Source of the DNA: Rothia aeria
GTDB taxonomy: Bacteria; Actinomycetota; Actinomycetes; Actinomycetales; Micrococcaceae
DNA length: 64,000 nt
Assembly: GCA_002355935.1 (NCBI GenBank)
Contig: AP017895.1
Location: forward strand, 1,550,001 to 1,614,000
Direction of reading: 5' to 3'
The notes beneath the pieces are model-generated. The model did no database searches. It was not told the DNA's origin and was given only the letters and a program-made list of their open reading frames with translations. The position numbers were made by a program, and so were the translations under genes. This document shows positions 31,293-42,195 of this stretch, piece after piece. The first letter of the stretch is position 1, and each line of letters begins with the position of its first letter.

Positions 31293-32800
31293 TAGCTCAA
31301 CAACTCCTTTAGCTCCGCCATAGAAACACGAATCTGTTCATCCAGCTCCTCTAGCTCGGCAATAATTTCGGCGGGGGAGCGGTACTCCACCTCTTCGTAC
31401 TGTATCTCCTTGTACCGATTCAGCGACAGGTCATAACCTTGCTCCGCAATCTCGCTTTTCGGCACGCAGAATGACTGCTCGGTGCGTGCACGCTCACGCT
31501 CAGCCTTAGCCGCCTGCTCATCGTCCCCACGTAGCGTATTCCACCGCTTCAAAACATCAGGCAGATCGTTTGCCTTTACGGGTGCACGCTTATCATCCAG
31601 GCTAAACCCGTCAGCCTGCACATCATAAAACCACACATCATCCGTGCCGCCCGAATTCGTTTTTGTGAAAAACAAAATCGCTGTAGAGACACCCGCATAC
31701 GGCTTAAAAACGCCCGACGGCAGGCTCACCACCGCATCCAGCTTCTGATCCTCAACCAGCATCTTCCGCAGCTTCTTATGCGCCGTTGATGAGCCAAACA
31801 GCACACCATCCGGCACAATCACCGCCGCCCGGCCACCCGGCTTAAGTAACCGCAAAAACAGCGCCAAAAACAACAGCTCCGTCTTCTTCGTCTTCACCGT
31901 GGACTGCAAATCACGTGCCGTCTGCTCATAATCCAGAGACCCTGTAAACGGAGGATTAGCCAAAATTAACGAATACTTCTCAGACTCACCCGCTGCCCCT
32001 TCGGACAGCGAATCCCGGTACTCCACCAGCGGGTTCTTCACCCCGTGCATCAGCAGATTCATACTCGCAATACGCAGCATCGTCGAATCGAAATCAAAAC
32101 CATGGAACATGTCATGGTGGTAGTGGCGTAACACCGCTGCATCCGTCAACTCCTGAGCAGAATGCTTACGCACATACTCATTTGCCGCCACCAAGAACCC
32201 AGCCGTACCACATGCCGGGTCACAAATTGTATCAGCCGCTGCAGGGGCCACCATATCAACCATCAGGTGAATAATATGGCGGGGCGTACGAAACTGCCCA
32301 TTCGTCCCAGAGGCAGCAATCTTCGAAAGCATATACTCATAAATATCGCCATTCGTATCCCGATCATCCATCGGAATAGCAGAAAGCGGATCAACCACCT
32401 TCGCCAACAGCGCCGGGGTAGGAATCGTAAAACGAGCCTCACGCATATGCTGGGTGTAGCTCGAAGACTCACCACCAAGGCGGGCCCCCAACCCCTTAAT
32501 AAACGGGAACACCCCGTTTGCCACCGTCTCATACATAGTCGTCGGAGACTCATTCTTAAAATTATGCCAACGCAGATGCTCCTCACTCGACCGGAACACG
32601 GGATCCTTGAGAGCATAATCAGGGTTAACTCTTCTCATAGCAGACACCTGCTCCTCCTGGCGCAGCTGCTCATCATCGAGAAAACGCACAAAAAGAAGGT
32701 AGGTGATCTGCTCCATCACCTCAAGCGGATTAGAAATACCACCCGACCAGAACGAATCCCAGATCCGGTCAATCTTGCTCTTAATATCTCCGGTAATCAC
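31292..32800 (-). CDS. hsdM: Type I restriction-modification methyltransferase (M) subunit
   Basis: N6-adenine DNA methyltransferase of the type I system. It has an N-terminal HsdM helical domain (IDRIWDSFWSGGISNPLEVM) and the SAM-binding motif DPACGTAGFLVAANEY. The catalytic motif is NPPF (LILANPPFTGSLDYEQ), and the C-terminus is a helical, acidic interaction tail. The start is set at GTG 32800 (VITGDIKSKI), which matches where family members begin. The frame is open further to an ATG at 32866, but that extension is Gly-rich and unlike the family. Its stop overlaps the hsdS start, indicating coupled translation and a single hsdMS unit. The protein is about 502 residues, normal for this subgroup. 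Confidence 0.92.
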   Translation of the reverse strand: MITGDIKSKIDRIWDSFWSGGISNPLEVMEQITYLLFVRFLDDEQLRQEEQVSAMRRVNPDYALKDPVFRSSEEHLRWHNFKNESPTTMYETVANGVFPFIKGLGARLGGESSSYTQHMREARFTIPTPALLAKVVDPLSAIPMDDRDTNGDIYEYMLSKIAASGTNGQFRTPRHIIHLMVDMVAPAAADTICDPACGTAGFLVAANEYVRKHSAQELTDAAVLRHYHHDMFHGFDFDSTMLRIASMNLLMHGVKNPLVEYRDSLSEGAAGESEKYSLILANPPFTGSLDYEQTARDLQSTVKTKKTELLFLALFLRLLKPGGRAAVIVPDGVLFGSSTAHKKLRKMLVEDQKLDAVVSLPSGVFKPYAGVSTAILFFTKTNSGGTDDVWFYDVQADGFSLDDKRAPVKANDLPDVLKRWNTLRGDDEQAAKAERERARTEQSFCVPKSEIAEQGYDLSLNRYKEIQYEEVEYRSPAEIIAELEELDEQIRVSMAELKELLS

Positions 32801-32917
32801 AGAAACTAATTGTACCGTCACCCAACCCGAAACACCCCCGCCGCCGTCGCCACCGTGCTTATACAATACCCCAGTCGCGCACTTGCCGTATTAGGTTTAT
32901 TGCTTTGGGTAAACGAA

Positions 32918-32986
32918 AGAAGCCCCTTCGCCCGAATCAAACAGCGGAACGTGTGTACCGTTTGGATTCGGGGGAAGAGGCTTCTT
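32918..32986. terminator. Long hairpin upstream of hsdM
   Basis: A long imperfect inverted repeat (arms about 32918-32941 and 32961-32986, core AAGAAGCC...CCCGAATC) lies between the hsdM promoter region and the quinone reductase gene, both on the minus strand. It is likely the terminator of the quinone reductase gene at 33018. Confidence 0.65.
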
Positions 32987-33017
32987 TCCCCTCAATACCA
33001 CAGGGGAGAGGCTGCTA

Positions 33018-33574
33018 CTAACCCTGCTGCAGGGTCTCCAGCACAGCTATCAGCTTCTTACCGTGCTCAACACCAATAGCATGAACAGCCTCAGTGTTAC
33101 CCGGGTCGCTCGTGGTGCCGTAGCTAAACAGCGGCTCAAGCAGCTGCATACCAGTGAACGCCGCAGTGTTCGCGTAGTCGGCAAAGGCCGGGGCAGCTCG
33201 CTCGGCAGCATGTTCTGGTAAATATCTTCAGCGGCGCCAGCAGTTGCCGAGAGCAGGAACTTCTTACCCTGCAAAGCGGTACCATCAGTGCCGTATGCAA
33301 AACCGTACTCGAACACGTCATCAATCCACTGCTTCAACAGTGAAGGCACCGAATACCAGAACACCGGGAACTGCAGCACCAGAACATCATGCTCCACTAG
33401 AGCCTTCTGCTCAGCTGCAATATCAAACTTGCCGTTCACACGAGTTTTATCCAACTCACGCACAGTCACAGCATCACCAAAACGCGCTTTAACTGCTTCA
33501 AGGGCTGTTTTGTTCGCGGTGGACTCTGGCAGGTTAGGGTGGCCCGAGACGATGAGGATCTTAGACATGTTCAT
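33018..33574 (-). CDS. Flavodoxin-like NAD(P)H quinone oxidoreductase (frameshift in middle)
   Basis: FMN-dependent quinone reductase of the NQO1/MdaB/KefF fold. It has the N-terminal SKILIVSGHPNLPESTANK (flavin-phosphate loop), the middle VLQFPVFWYSVPSLLKQWID (the family FPxYWxxxPAxLKxW motif) and GKKFLLSATAGA. One C is missing opposite the run of four G at 33190-33193. With it the chain continues AFADYANTAAFTGMQ to a stop at 33018, about 185 residues. As given, the frame diverges after LPSEL and ends in an unrelated tail. It likely reduces quinones or related electrophiles in two-electron steps, protecting against redox cycling. Monocistronic, followed by a hairpin. Confidence 0.83.
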
Positions 33575-33683
33575 TCCAATCTAGAGAGAAGTAAACAGAA
33601 GTAAAAAACTTCTGACGTTAAGCATAACCTGCAATAGTTACTTTTATATTGCTGCATCTACGCTCACAGTGGAACCGCGCAAA

Positions 33684-33743
33684 AAGCCCGAGGCGGTTCG
33701 GTCCACCCTATCAAGAAACAGGGCAGAAAACCACTTCGGGCTT
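33684..33743 (-). terminator. Hairpin terminator after the slipin gene
   Basis: Arms AAGCCCGAGGCGGTT (33684-33698) and AACCACTTCGGGCTT (33729-33743) pair with a few G-U pairs. They lie 22 bases past the slipin stop, with an A-rich stretch that becomes U-rich on the transcript. Confidence 0.65.
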
Positions 33744-33764
33744 CAACGGAATAACTGCAGAAAG

Positions 33765-34558
33765 CTACTTCTTATCCGTAGAATTCTCGCCTGTGGCACC
33801 CTTTAAGGCGCCCATAAGCGGCCCCACAATATCCAGCGGAAGCGGGAACACCACCGTCGAGTTCTGGTCGGCGCCCAGCTCCAGCAGGGTCTGCAAATAT
33901 CGCAGCTGCAAGGAGGCAGGAGAGGCGCTCAGAATATCGGATGCCTCCTTCAGCTGTGAGGAAGCCTCAAGCTCACCACGAGCCGAAATGATCTTTGCGC
34001 GGCGCTCACGCTCAGCCTCAGCCTCACGAGCCATTGCGCGCTGCATGGCCTCAGGAATCTCAATATCCTTGATCTCAACCAGCTCGACTTTAATACCCCA
34101 CGGGCGGGTGCGTGAATCAATAATGCTCTGCAAATCCGCGTTCAAATCATCGCGGTGCGCCAGCAGCGTATCAAGGTCCACGCGGCCCAGCAGCGAACGC
34201 AGCGTAGTCTGAGCAATCTGCGAGGTGGCAATCGGGTAGTTCTCCACCTTCAGCACAGCATCTTTCGCGTCGACCACACGGAACAGCACCACAGCATTCA
34301 CACGGGCCGGAACGTTATCTTTAGTGATAACCTCCTGCGGGGAATAGTAAGAGTAATCACACGCATATCTACACGCTGCAACGAGTCAATCAGCGGGATC
34401 ACCATATTAATACCGGGCTTCAGCTCAGAACGCAGATGGCCGAAACGGAACGAAATGCCGCGCTGATATTCAGGAATTACCCGAAGCGTGCGAATAATCA
34501 AAAACGCAAGAATCAGGATAATCGGGATAACGATCGAAAGAATAGTGAGAGAATCCAT
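33765..34558 (-). CDS. Slipin/stomatin-like SPFH membrane protein (frameshift near 5' third)
   Basis: Membrane-anchored SPFH/band 7 protein; these oligomerise at the membrane and often work with NfeD proteins or membrane proteases. A single N-terminal hydrophobic helix ([17 protein letters not shown]) is followed by [16 protein letters not shown] and the SPFH core, with a C-terminal Ala/Glu-rich coiled coil ([20 protein letters not shown]). The frame is broken in the four-G run at 34339-34342. With one more base the junction reads [22 protein letters not shown], the conserved slipin sequence, and the protein has 264 residues. No NfeD partner is adjacent. Confidence 0.87.
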
Positions 34559-34768
34559 GGTGTCCTCTAAAAATTGTGTCTAACAAGGCCGCAGGAATGG
34601 CCCGCATAGGTGCTTTAGACAATGTGTTGAGTTGTTAATAATCGCAGGATACAACCACCGGTGGGTGCACCTCAAACCTGTTTTAACCATACCGGCCACA
34701 ATCACAGAACGTAAGGGCGCCCACTCCCATATGTTCAAGCTTTAGCCCGGAAATAAGAGGATGCGCTT

Positions 34769-34809
34769 CCCGGCCTGCGCGTCGCATGCAACAGCACGCG
34801 CAGGCCGGG
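34769..34809 (-). terminator. Hairpin terminator after norB and its partner gene
   Basis: A perfect 14-bp stem, CCCGGCCTGCGCGT (34769-34782) with ACGCGCAGGCCGGG (34796-34809), lies just past the stop of the minus-strand gene ending at 34827. It would end the norB transcript. Confidence 0.8.
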
Positions 34810-34826
34810 GTGCACATCCAGTCAAC

Positions 34827-35642
34827 CTAACTATTTGCTTCTTCGAGGTTTTGCTCCTGAATAACCTCAGCTGTGGTCTTATGCAGACGCGGGGTAGAAG
34901 TTCCCTCGCCGCTCCAAGCTGGCCGATCAGGATCAATAGTTGATGACGGACGCACCGGCAGCTGGGCCGAAGCGATCATCTGTTTACGGGCGTCATCGGT
35001 GCGGCGTTTGCGCTCATTGCCCACGCCGCCCCACTTCGCAGCGAACCGGTCAATCTTTGTAGCAACCGATTCGTCCGCGCTTGAACCCGGAATATGCTTC
35101 GGGTCGGCCGCGAAGTTCTCGGGTGAGCGGATGAGCTTAATCGCCAGCGGGTACGTCAACGACAGACAGACTACCACCGCAGCCAGCTCAATGAGCAGCT
35201 CAATGGGGGAGTGCCATCCGAAAGCAGCCGCAACCATAATGACCGGGCCGAATAATGCCACCGCAACCGCCAGACCACGGTGGAATTTCCCCGACTCCGA
35301 ATACGGCCACTCATCAACCTCGCGGGTGAGTTCACGCCCGTTCGATGAGACAGTGCAGGTGTCCTTAATGGGGCAGGTGTTGCATACGCTGGGCTTAGCC
35401 CGGTAGCGCATCACACGGTTATCCGTGTCAAACGCTACCGGCCACAGCCACTGGTCTTCCGGGCACAGCCAAGCGTCATTACTTTCGTGGTAGGTGAACC
35501 CGAACGTTCGGGACGCCACAAAACGCTGACTGGTGCGTTTCGCGAGGATATCGAAACCCCAGCCGACGGCGACCAGACCCAGCGCGTACACGCAGGCCAG
35601 CCACACCATCATCGAAACCCCGGCAAACTGTTCAGGCATCAT
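34827..35642 (-). CDS. Cys-rich membrane protein translationally coupled to norB
   Basis: 271 residues, no family recognised. A hydrophobic N-terminal helix (MMVWLACVYALGLVAVGW) precedes a soluble loop with four Cys: WLCPEDQWLW and SVCNTCPIKDTCT, a Cx2Cx5C arrangement that could hold Zn or an Fe-S cluster. Two more hydrophobic helices follow (about residues 122-165), then a basic cytoplasmic tail. Its ATG overlaps the norB stop (TGATG), so translation is coupled and the product very probably acts with the nitric oxide reductase. Possible roles are assembly, electron entry or sensing, all inference. The start is supported by this overlap. Confidence 0.68.
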   Translation of the reverse strand: MMPEQFAGVSMMVWLACVYALGLVAVGWGFDILAKRTSQRFVASRTFGFTYHESNDAWLCPEDQWLWPVAFDTDNRVMRYRAKPSVCNTCPIKDTCTVSSNGRELTREVDEWPYSESGKFHRGLAVAVALFGPVIMVAAAFGWHSPIELLIELAAVVVCLSLTYPLAIKLIRSPENFAADPKHIPGSSADESVATKIDRFAAKWGGVGNERKRRTDDARKQMIASAQLPVRPSSTIDPDRPAWSGEGTSTPRLHKTTAEVIQEQNLEEANS

Positions 35643-38051
35643 CAGCCTCGGCGATCACTACGGTAGGGGCTGGTCTGCTCGGGCAGCTCGTCGGCAGCTT
35701 TAGCGCCAGCGAACTCGGCGATACGAGCGTCATCAACCATCTCGTACAGCGGCGGCTCGGGCAGCTCAAGCACAGTCTCCTTATTCTTCGGTGCGAAGTA
35801 GGAGGTGATGCCCAGCCACGCCAGCTTAATCAGCGGCAGAATACCAGCCAGGAAAATCACATCGCCCGGCATGCGCAGCCAGTCCATGATCAGGTTGGCA
35901 TCGGACTGAATGTACGCCAGCGAACGAGCCTCATAGTAGCCCTGACCAACCGAGTGGTACAGCTGAGCCACGCCCAGCGGCAGCAGCGAAATGAACACCA
36001 TCCAGATCAGGCCGATATTCAATGCCCAGAATGAGAACTTCACGCCCTTCTCAGGCCACTTGTTCTCGGGGATCAGGTACCGCAACGCAAACACTGCGAA
36101 GGCCAGCGCCAGCATGCCGTACACACCCATCATGGAGCCGTGTGCGTGGTTTGCGGTCAGCGCCGTACCAATCTCGAAGTACGAAACGATCGGCAGGTTG
36201 ATCAGGAAGCCAAACACACCAGCACCCAGGAAGTTCCAGAAGCCCACGGCGATCAGGAACATCACAGCCCAACGGTGCGGGAACGGCTTGGTGCGGTTGG
36301 AGTACTGGCGAGCACCCAGCTGCATGAAGCCCCACGCCTCAACGGTCAGGAAGGTCAGCGGAATAACCTCTGCTGCTGAGAAGAACGCACCGAATGCCAT
36401 CTGCTCAGACGGGGTACCCGCAAAGTAGGTGTGGTGCATGGTGCCGACCACACCACCGGCGGAGTAAAGCACAGCGTCCATCATGATGATGGAGATTGCG
36501 ATACGCTCACGCACCACGCCCAACAACACGAAGATGTAGGCGACCATCACAGTGGTGAAGAGCTCAAGGAAATCCTCAACCCACAGGTGCACCACCCAGA
36601 AACGCCAGAACTCGGCGACTGAGAAATGGGTGCGCTGACCAGCGAGCATACCCACAGCGTAGAACATGGGGATTGCCAGGCCTGAGAAGAGGAACAGCCA
36701 CGGCATGGAGGTCTTCTTCCCGGTCTTCAAACGCGAGCTGAGGGTACGCCACACGATCACAATCCAGATGAACATGCCTGCGGTGAGCAGAATCTGGAAG
36801 AAGCGCGGCAAATCAAGGTATTCCCACTGCTGCGAGAAGATTGAATTCTCAGGCACCCAGCCCTTTTGCGAAAGCCACTCGTTCAGCAGCGAGCCGAGCA
36901 CCACGAACACCACTGCCACGAACAGGATAACGGTCAGCAACCCCTGTTTCTTCGGCTCTTTGCGGGTAATGAGCGGGGCGATAAAGATACCGCCTGCCAA
37001 GAACGCCGCAGCAGTCCAGAAGAGGGAGAGCTGCACGTGCCATGTTCGGGAGACGGTGTAGGGGATAAGCTGCCCCATATCAATCCCGAAGAAGCCTGTG
37101 AGCTCCACACGGTAGTGCTCGGTAAGAGCACCCACAAGAGCTTGTAGCAGGAACAGCACCAAAATAGTAATGAAGAACAGCCCGGCCGCCTTCTGCGAGG
37201 GGTCAGGCGCACCTCGTCGGGCTGGCGGAAGTCCAGCACGGGTGCCTCCTCACCATGCCAGCCGATGGTGCGGGACCAGCGGCCATAGATGGCGAACATT
37301 AAGCCGGTACCGCCCACCAGTGCGATCAGCGACAGCGCCGACCAGACCATCAGGTCTGCGGTGGGTTTGTTGTCTACATTGGCTTCTGCGGGCCAGTTAT
37401 TGGTGTAAGTGTAATCCTGGTTGGGACGCTCAGCGGCTGAAGCCCACGCGGTCCAGCCAAAGAACGCTACAAGGTCATGCAATTCTTCTTCGCTCTTAAT
37501 AGCGTTGGGGAACAAGCCCTGAGAGGTATTATCCTTGGTGAGCGTATCCCTATAGTGGTTGACCATCTGGTCAAACCCCTTGGTCTGCCCCGCCGTCCAG
37601 TTCAGAGTCTTGCTGGACTCGTCGTACTTGTTTTCCTTGCGCCACTCGTTTTTAACGAGCTCACGGGGCTCTTGCTTACCCTCTTCCCTGTATTGTTTGA
37701 CGGCAGCGTCCGTAGTCAGGCGCAGGTATTCCGCCGTGAAGTCCGGGCCGATGTATGCACCGTGGCCGAGAACCGATCCGTACTGCTGCAGGCCGCGGCT
37801 CTGGTAGAGCTCCTGACCGTGCTGGATCTGTTCTGCGGTGGCGATTACCTTGCCGTCGTTGCCGATGATTTATCAGGCAGCGGCATGGAGAGCGCATAGG
37901 TGCGCATCGCCAGGATTGCCATAATGGTAAAGCCCAGGAGCATCACAAATGCAACGGCCTGTACCCAGCCTTTACCGGCGTAGGCACCGACCGCGTCCGT
38001 GCGGCGGGTGACCTTGGCAATCTCCTCGCGCGTTACGGGTTTCTTAGCCAT
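35642..38051 (-). CDS. norB: Quinol-dependent nitric oxide reductase (two frameshifts)
   Basis: Single-chain qNOR that reduces 2 NO to N2O with electrons from quinol; a membrane enzyme for denitrification or NO detoxification. Start ATG 38051 (MAKKPVTREEIAKVTRRTD) follows GGAG. It has an N-terminal helix, then a large extracytoplasmic domain fused in place of NorC (HGAYIGPDFTAEYLRL). The catalytic 12-helix domain has heme and FeB ligand histidines in HLWVEDFLELFTTVM, MHHTYF and ANHAHGSMMGVYGM. Two deletions break the frame: A3 for A4 at 37869-37871 (T on plus) and G4 for G5 at 37199-37202. Restored, it is 803 residues, the usual qNOR size. It overlaps the downstream Cys-rich gene. Confidence 0.93.
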
Positions 38052-38493
38052 ATTGTATGTCTCCAGTGTGCGTATATTTTGTGATTCGAGTGGGCTCGTT
38101 TGGAGAGGCTCGACAGGCGAGCACAACTAGTCCACCCGTTTTTATTCTTGCATTACAAATACTTATTTAGAAAATTTTAGTGACACTATGTCGAGAATGT
38201 GAAGTTAATTGCATAATAACCTTTAGAGATGCTGTGGGCTAAATTATTACGCTCATTAGGCAGCGTTGGACGCCCCTAAGTACACAGCCTGCAGTGCCCA
38301 GCCAACAGCTGACAAAGTTCTGTAGGGAGCCCCAATATAGCCCCATTTTTCAATATAAACGTATCCGGCACAGGGTCCCCATCGAAAACATGTCACTAAA
38401 CGTCATAATAACCCCATGAACGTACTGAAAAGCTGCGGCACTGTGGAATAATGAGAAGGCAGGTAGGAGGCATCCCCTAGGAGTCACACATTT
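38052..38493. other. norB-plsC divergent intergenic region
   Basis: A 442-base gene-free stretch holding the divergent promoters of norB and plsC. The norB-proximal part (about 38140-38240) is strongly AT-rich. No clear NsrR, NnrR or FNR-type dyad could be defined by eye. A Shine-Dalgarno-like AGGAGG (38466-38471) lies about 22 bases before the plsC start, farther than usual. Confidence 0.5.
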
Positions 38494-39174
38494 ATGGTTT
38501 TCTACAAACTCAGCCAAAAAACCGTTACCGGGCTATTACGCTCGGTTTTTCGTGCACGAGTCACAGGCCTTGACCGCTTCCCCAAAACCGGCCCCGTGAT
38601 TGTTGCCTCCAACCACCTATCGTTCCTAGACTCCATCATTATTTCCGCAATGATGCCCCGCCGCGTGGCTTTCCTCGCCAAAGCCGAGTACGTTAACACC
38701 CCCGGTATCCGTGGTAAAGCCATGAAAGCATTCTTTGAGACCGTCGATATTATCCCGGTGAACCGGTCAGACCGTTCAGAATCCCTCAAAGCACTTGATA
38801 TTGCGCTAGAGAAACTGAACGAAGGCAAAGTTTTTGGCATCTACCCTGAAGGCACACGCTCCCGTGACGGCTACCTCTACAGAGGGAAAATTGGTGTGGC
38901 CTGGCTGGCCCATATGACGGGTGCGCCCGTAGTCCCGGTAGGGCTGATCGGCACCGACCGGCTTCAGAAACCTGGGTCAAACATGGTGTACCCGCACCGG
39001 TTCACGATCCGCGTGGGTGAACCCATGTGGTTCGAAAAAACAGGGGAGCAGATGACCGGTAAACAACGCCGCCAAACCACCAACCAGATTATGGACGAAA
39101 TCGCCCAACTTTCGGGGCAAGCACGAAAGGACGAATACAATATTTCGCCCTCTGCTGAGCGTGACGCCGGGTAA
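38494..39174 (+). CDS. plsC: 1-acyl-sn-glycerol-3-phosphate acyltransferase
   Basis: Membrane-associated PlsC-type acyltransferase that adds the second fatty acid to lysophosphatidic acid, giving phosphatidic acid for phospholipid synthesis. It has the catalytic motif NHLSFLD (NHx4D, about residues 40-46), motif II around FLAKAEYVN, the substrate-binding PEGTRS (about 119-124) and VVPVGLIGT. Length is 226 residues, normal for actinobacterial paralogues; some have several copies, so its exact lipid substrate is not certain. The frame is intact and a strong hairpin separates it from uvrC. Confidence 0.9.
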   Translation: MVFYKLSQKTVTGLLRSVFRARVTGLDRFPKTGPVIVASNHLSFLDSIIISAMMPRRVAFLAKAEYVNTPGIRGKAMKAFFETVDIIPVNRSDRSESLKALDIALEKLNEGKVFGIYPEGTRSRDGYLYRGKIGVAWLAHMTGAPVVPVGLIGTDRLQKPGSNMVYPHRFTIRVGEPMWFEKTGEQMTGKQRRQTTNQIMDEIAQLSGQARKDEYNISPSAERDAG

Positions 39175-39201
39175 GGTACCCTGCGCCAAAGGCGAGTAAA
39201 C

Positions 39202-39242
39202 TTAACCGCGCATCCGCAAAACCCGGCGGATGCGCGGCTTAA
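39202..39242 (+). terminator. Hairpin terminator between plsC and uvrC
   Basis: Arms TTAACCGCGCATCCGC (39202-39217) and GCGGATGCGCGGCTTAA (39226-39242) form a stem of about 16 bp, followed by CGTTT. It ends 13 bases before the uvrC Shine-Dalgarno sequence. Confidence 0.75.
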
Positions 39243-39264
39243 CGTTTAAGCAACAGGAGGCTAT

Positions 39265-41241
39265 GTGGCAGACCCGCGTTCGTACCGCCCCGCAGCGGGT
39301 GATATCCCCACGGAGCCGGGAGTGTACCGTTTTCGGGACGAACACGGCCGTGTAGTGTACGTGGGGAAAGCAAAAAATCTGCGTAACCGCCTCAATAGTT
39401 ATTTCGCTGCCCTGAACGCTTAGCCCCTAAAACCTACGCCATGGTGCACACCGCCACCAGCGTAGAGTGGACGGTAGTCGGCAGCGAACTGGAATCGCTG
39501 CAGCTTGAATACACCTGGATTAAGGAATATAAGCCACGTTTTAATATCGCCTTCCGTGACGATAAATCCTACCCCTACCTTGCGGTCACCATGCGCGATA
39601 AGTTCCCGCGTGCACAAGTAATGCGTGGCGACCGTAAAAAAGGCGTGCGGTACTTCGGACCCTACTCGCAGGTGTGGGCAATCCGTGAGACGCTGGATGC
39701 GCTACTGCGGGTGTTCCCGGTGCGTACCTGCTCACCAGGAGTATTTAAACGTGCCGAAGCATCAGGGCGCCCCTGCCTGCTGGGATATATCGATAAATGC
39801 TCCGCACCCTGCGTAGGGCGCATTAGTCCCGAAGAGCACCGCAACCTAGCGGACGGGTTGTGCCGTTTCATGGCCGGTGGAGCCGAAAAATTTATTGCAG
39901 AGCTCACCACGGACATGAAAGATGCTGCAGCCAATATGGACTTTGAACGTGCAGCCGTACTGCGTGATGACATCGTGGCACTTACCAAAGCTTTTGAACG
40001 TAACGCGGTGGTTCTGAGCGACTCAACAGACGCTGACCTGTTCGCCTTCGTACAAGACGAACTGGAAGCGGCAGTGCAGGTGTTCTTCGTGCGTGGCGGG
40101 CGTATCCGCGGTCAACGCGGCTGGATTGTTGAAAAAGTAAACGACGGCAGCGAAGGTGAACTCATTGAACAGCTTCTCGTCCGGTTATATGGTGAAGCCG
40201 CCGCACACGTGGCGAGCGCATCCAGCACCCTGGCCGAAGAGACAGACGCGAACCGTCACGAGATTCCCCGCCAAATCCTGGTGCCGGTACTGCCGGATAA
40301 CACCGAGCAGCTGCGTGAGTGGCTTTCTGGTGTGCGCGGGGCGAAGGTAAGTATTGCGGTGCCGCAACGCGGCGATAAGGCCGAGCTGATGAAAACTGTT
40401 GCCGAGAACGCCCGCCACTCACTGGCTCTGCATAAGAGCCGCCGGGCTGGGGATATTACCACCCGCTCCGCTTCGCTCGTTGAGCTGCAGGAAGCTCTGG
40501 AACTTCCCGAACCTCTGATGCGCATTGAGTGCTACGACATTTCGCACGTGCAAGGAACGAACGTGGTGGCCTCTATGGTGGTGTTTGAGGATGGCCTGCC
40601 CGCTAAAAGTGCTTACCGTAAATTCTCGGTTAGTGGGGATGCCGCACGGGATGATACCGCCAGCATGTATGACGTAATAACTCGCCGTTTTAAGAGGTAT
40701 CTCACCGAGCAGCAGCAGCGTGCGCAAGCAGGCCCGCAGCGTTCGGGGAGGTAGCTTCAGATGCGCATGCGCAGGAGCCAGCGAAGTTCGCGTACCCCCG
40801 AACCTGGTGTTGGTTGATGGCGGCCCGCCGCAGGTGGCGGCCGCCCAGGCTGCGCTGAGCGATTTAGGCGTGGTGGATGTGCACGTTGCCGGTATCGCTA
40901 AACGCCTAGAGGAACTGTGGCTGCCGGATGATGATTTTCCGGTGATTCTGCCGCGTAATTCTCAGGCGCTGTTTTTGGTGCAGCGTATCCGGGATGAGGC
41001 GCATCGGTTTGCGATTACGTTCCATCGTTCTAAACGCGGTAAGGCGATGGTTGCCTCCGCGTTGGATGCTGTGCCGGGGCTGGGCCCTGCTAAGCGTGAG
41101 GCGCTTATTAAACACTTCGGGTCGTTAAAGAATCTGAAGGCGGCCAGCGCCGATGAACTGACACAGGTGCAGGGGGTTGGGCCGTCGCTGGCTTCGAAGA
41201 TTAGGGAGCATTTTGACGCGGAGGCTGCTGCCTCAGGATGA
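39265..41241 (+). CDS. uvrC: Excinuclease ABC subunit C (three frameshifts)
   Basis: UvrC makes the dual incisions in nucleotide excision repair. Start GTG 39265 behind AGGAGG. The N-terminal GIY-YIG nuclease domain has [22 protein letters not shown]; the UVR motif is in the middle ([19 protein letters not shown]). The RNase H-like domain has [20 protein letters not shown] and [14 protein letters not shown], and a helix-hairpin-helix tail ends the protein ([19 protein letters not shown]). Three single-base deletions break it: near 39418, in the G4 run 40745-40748 and in the C5 run 40795-40799. Restored length is 659 residues, normal for UvrC. In many actinobacteria rapZ, yvcK and whiA follow, as here. 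Confidence 0.95.
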
Positions 41242-41312
41242 TGCGGTGACCGTCTAATGCCTGTCTAGTATTATTGGATTACCAACTTACTCGCATCAAA
41301 GGGGAACGTAAT

Positions 41313-42195
41313 ATGAGCGTTGAGTTACAAGAGCAGAAACCGCAGATTTTGGTGATTACAGGTATATCTGGGGCGGGGCGCAGCACCGTAGCTAACGTAC
41401 TTGAGGACGAGGGCTGGTATGTGATTGATAATATTCCGCCGCAGATGCTTGAATCGCTGGCGGAACTGGTAACTCGTGACGGTGCTCGTGTGCCGAGGGT
41501 GGCTTTGGGTATTGATGTTCGTGCCCGCGCCCTGTTTGATGATCTCCCGGCTGCTATCGACACCCTTCGAAAATCCGATGTAGATTTTTCGATGCTTTTT
41601 TGGATGCTAAAGACGAGACGATTGTGGCCCGGTATGAGGCGCAGCGCCGCCCGCACCCGTTGCAGGGGAGGGGCGCGTCCTTGATGGTATTCGCGCGGAG
41701 CGCACCCTGTTCGAGGTGTTGCGAACAGCATCCGATCATACGATTGACACAACCGGGATGAACGTTCATGAGCTGGCTCGTACAGTACGTGAAATGTTTG
41801 CTGAAGGCGCTGACAAAAAGCTGAATCTGAGCGTGATGAGTTTCGGATTTAAATACGGAGCACCCGCAGATGCGAACTATATGGCGGATATGCGGTTCAT
41901 CCCGAACCCGCACTGGATTCCTGAGCTTCGCCCGCTCACCGGCCTAGACGCACCGGTACGTGACTATGTGCTGCAGAACACCGGTACGGAGGAGTTCATT
42001 AGCAACTATCTTGCGGCTTTGCGCCCGGTGCTGGAAGGGTACCGCCGTGAAGGGAAATACTATGCGACTCTTGCGATTGGGTGCACAGGGGGTAAGCATC
42101 GGTCGGTTGCCGTGACTGAGGAGATTGCTCGAAGGCTCGGGGAACTGCCCGAAGTAAACGTTAACGTACTGCATCGTGATAAGGGCCGCGAATAA
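41313..42195 (+). CDS. rapZ: RNase adapter/nucleotide-binding protein RapZ (two frameshifts)
   Basis: P-loop RapZ (YvcJ) family protein; in E. coli it binds small RNA and guides RNase E, in Firmicutes and Actinobacteria its role is less clear. Walker A ITGISGAGRST is near residue 15; then VIDNIPPQML, LGIDVRAR, and the C-terminal domain FGFKYGAPADANYMADMRFI and IGCTGGKHRSVAV. Start ATG 41313; the longer upstream frame is not needed. Deletions: T6 for T7 at 41596-41601 (restored LFLDAKDETIVARYEAQRRP) and G4 for G5 at 41665-41668 (restored HPLQGEGRVLDGIRAERTLF). The repaired chain is 294 residues. Its stop overlaps the yvcK start (TAATG). Confidence 0.94.

Noticed and set aside
39265-42195. uvrC and rapZ as true pseudogenes
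   Set aside because: Core genes with only one-base breaks at homopolymers and fully conserved motifs on both sides; decay would leave substitutions and larger deletions.
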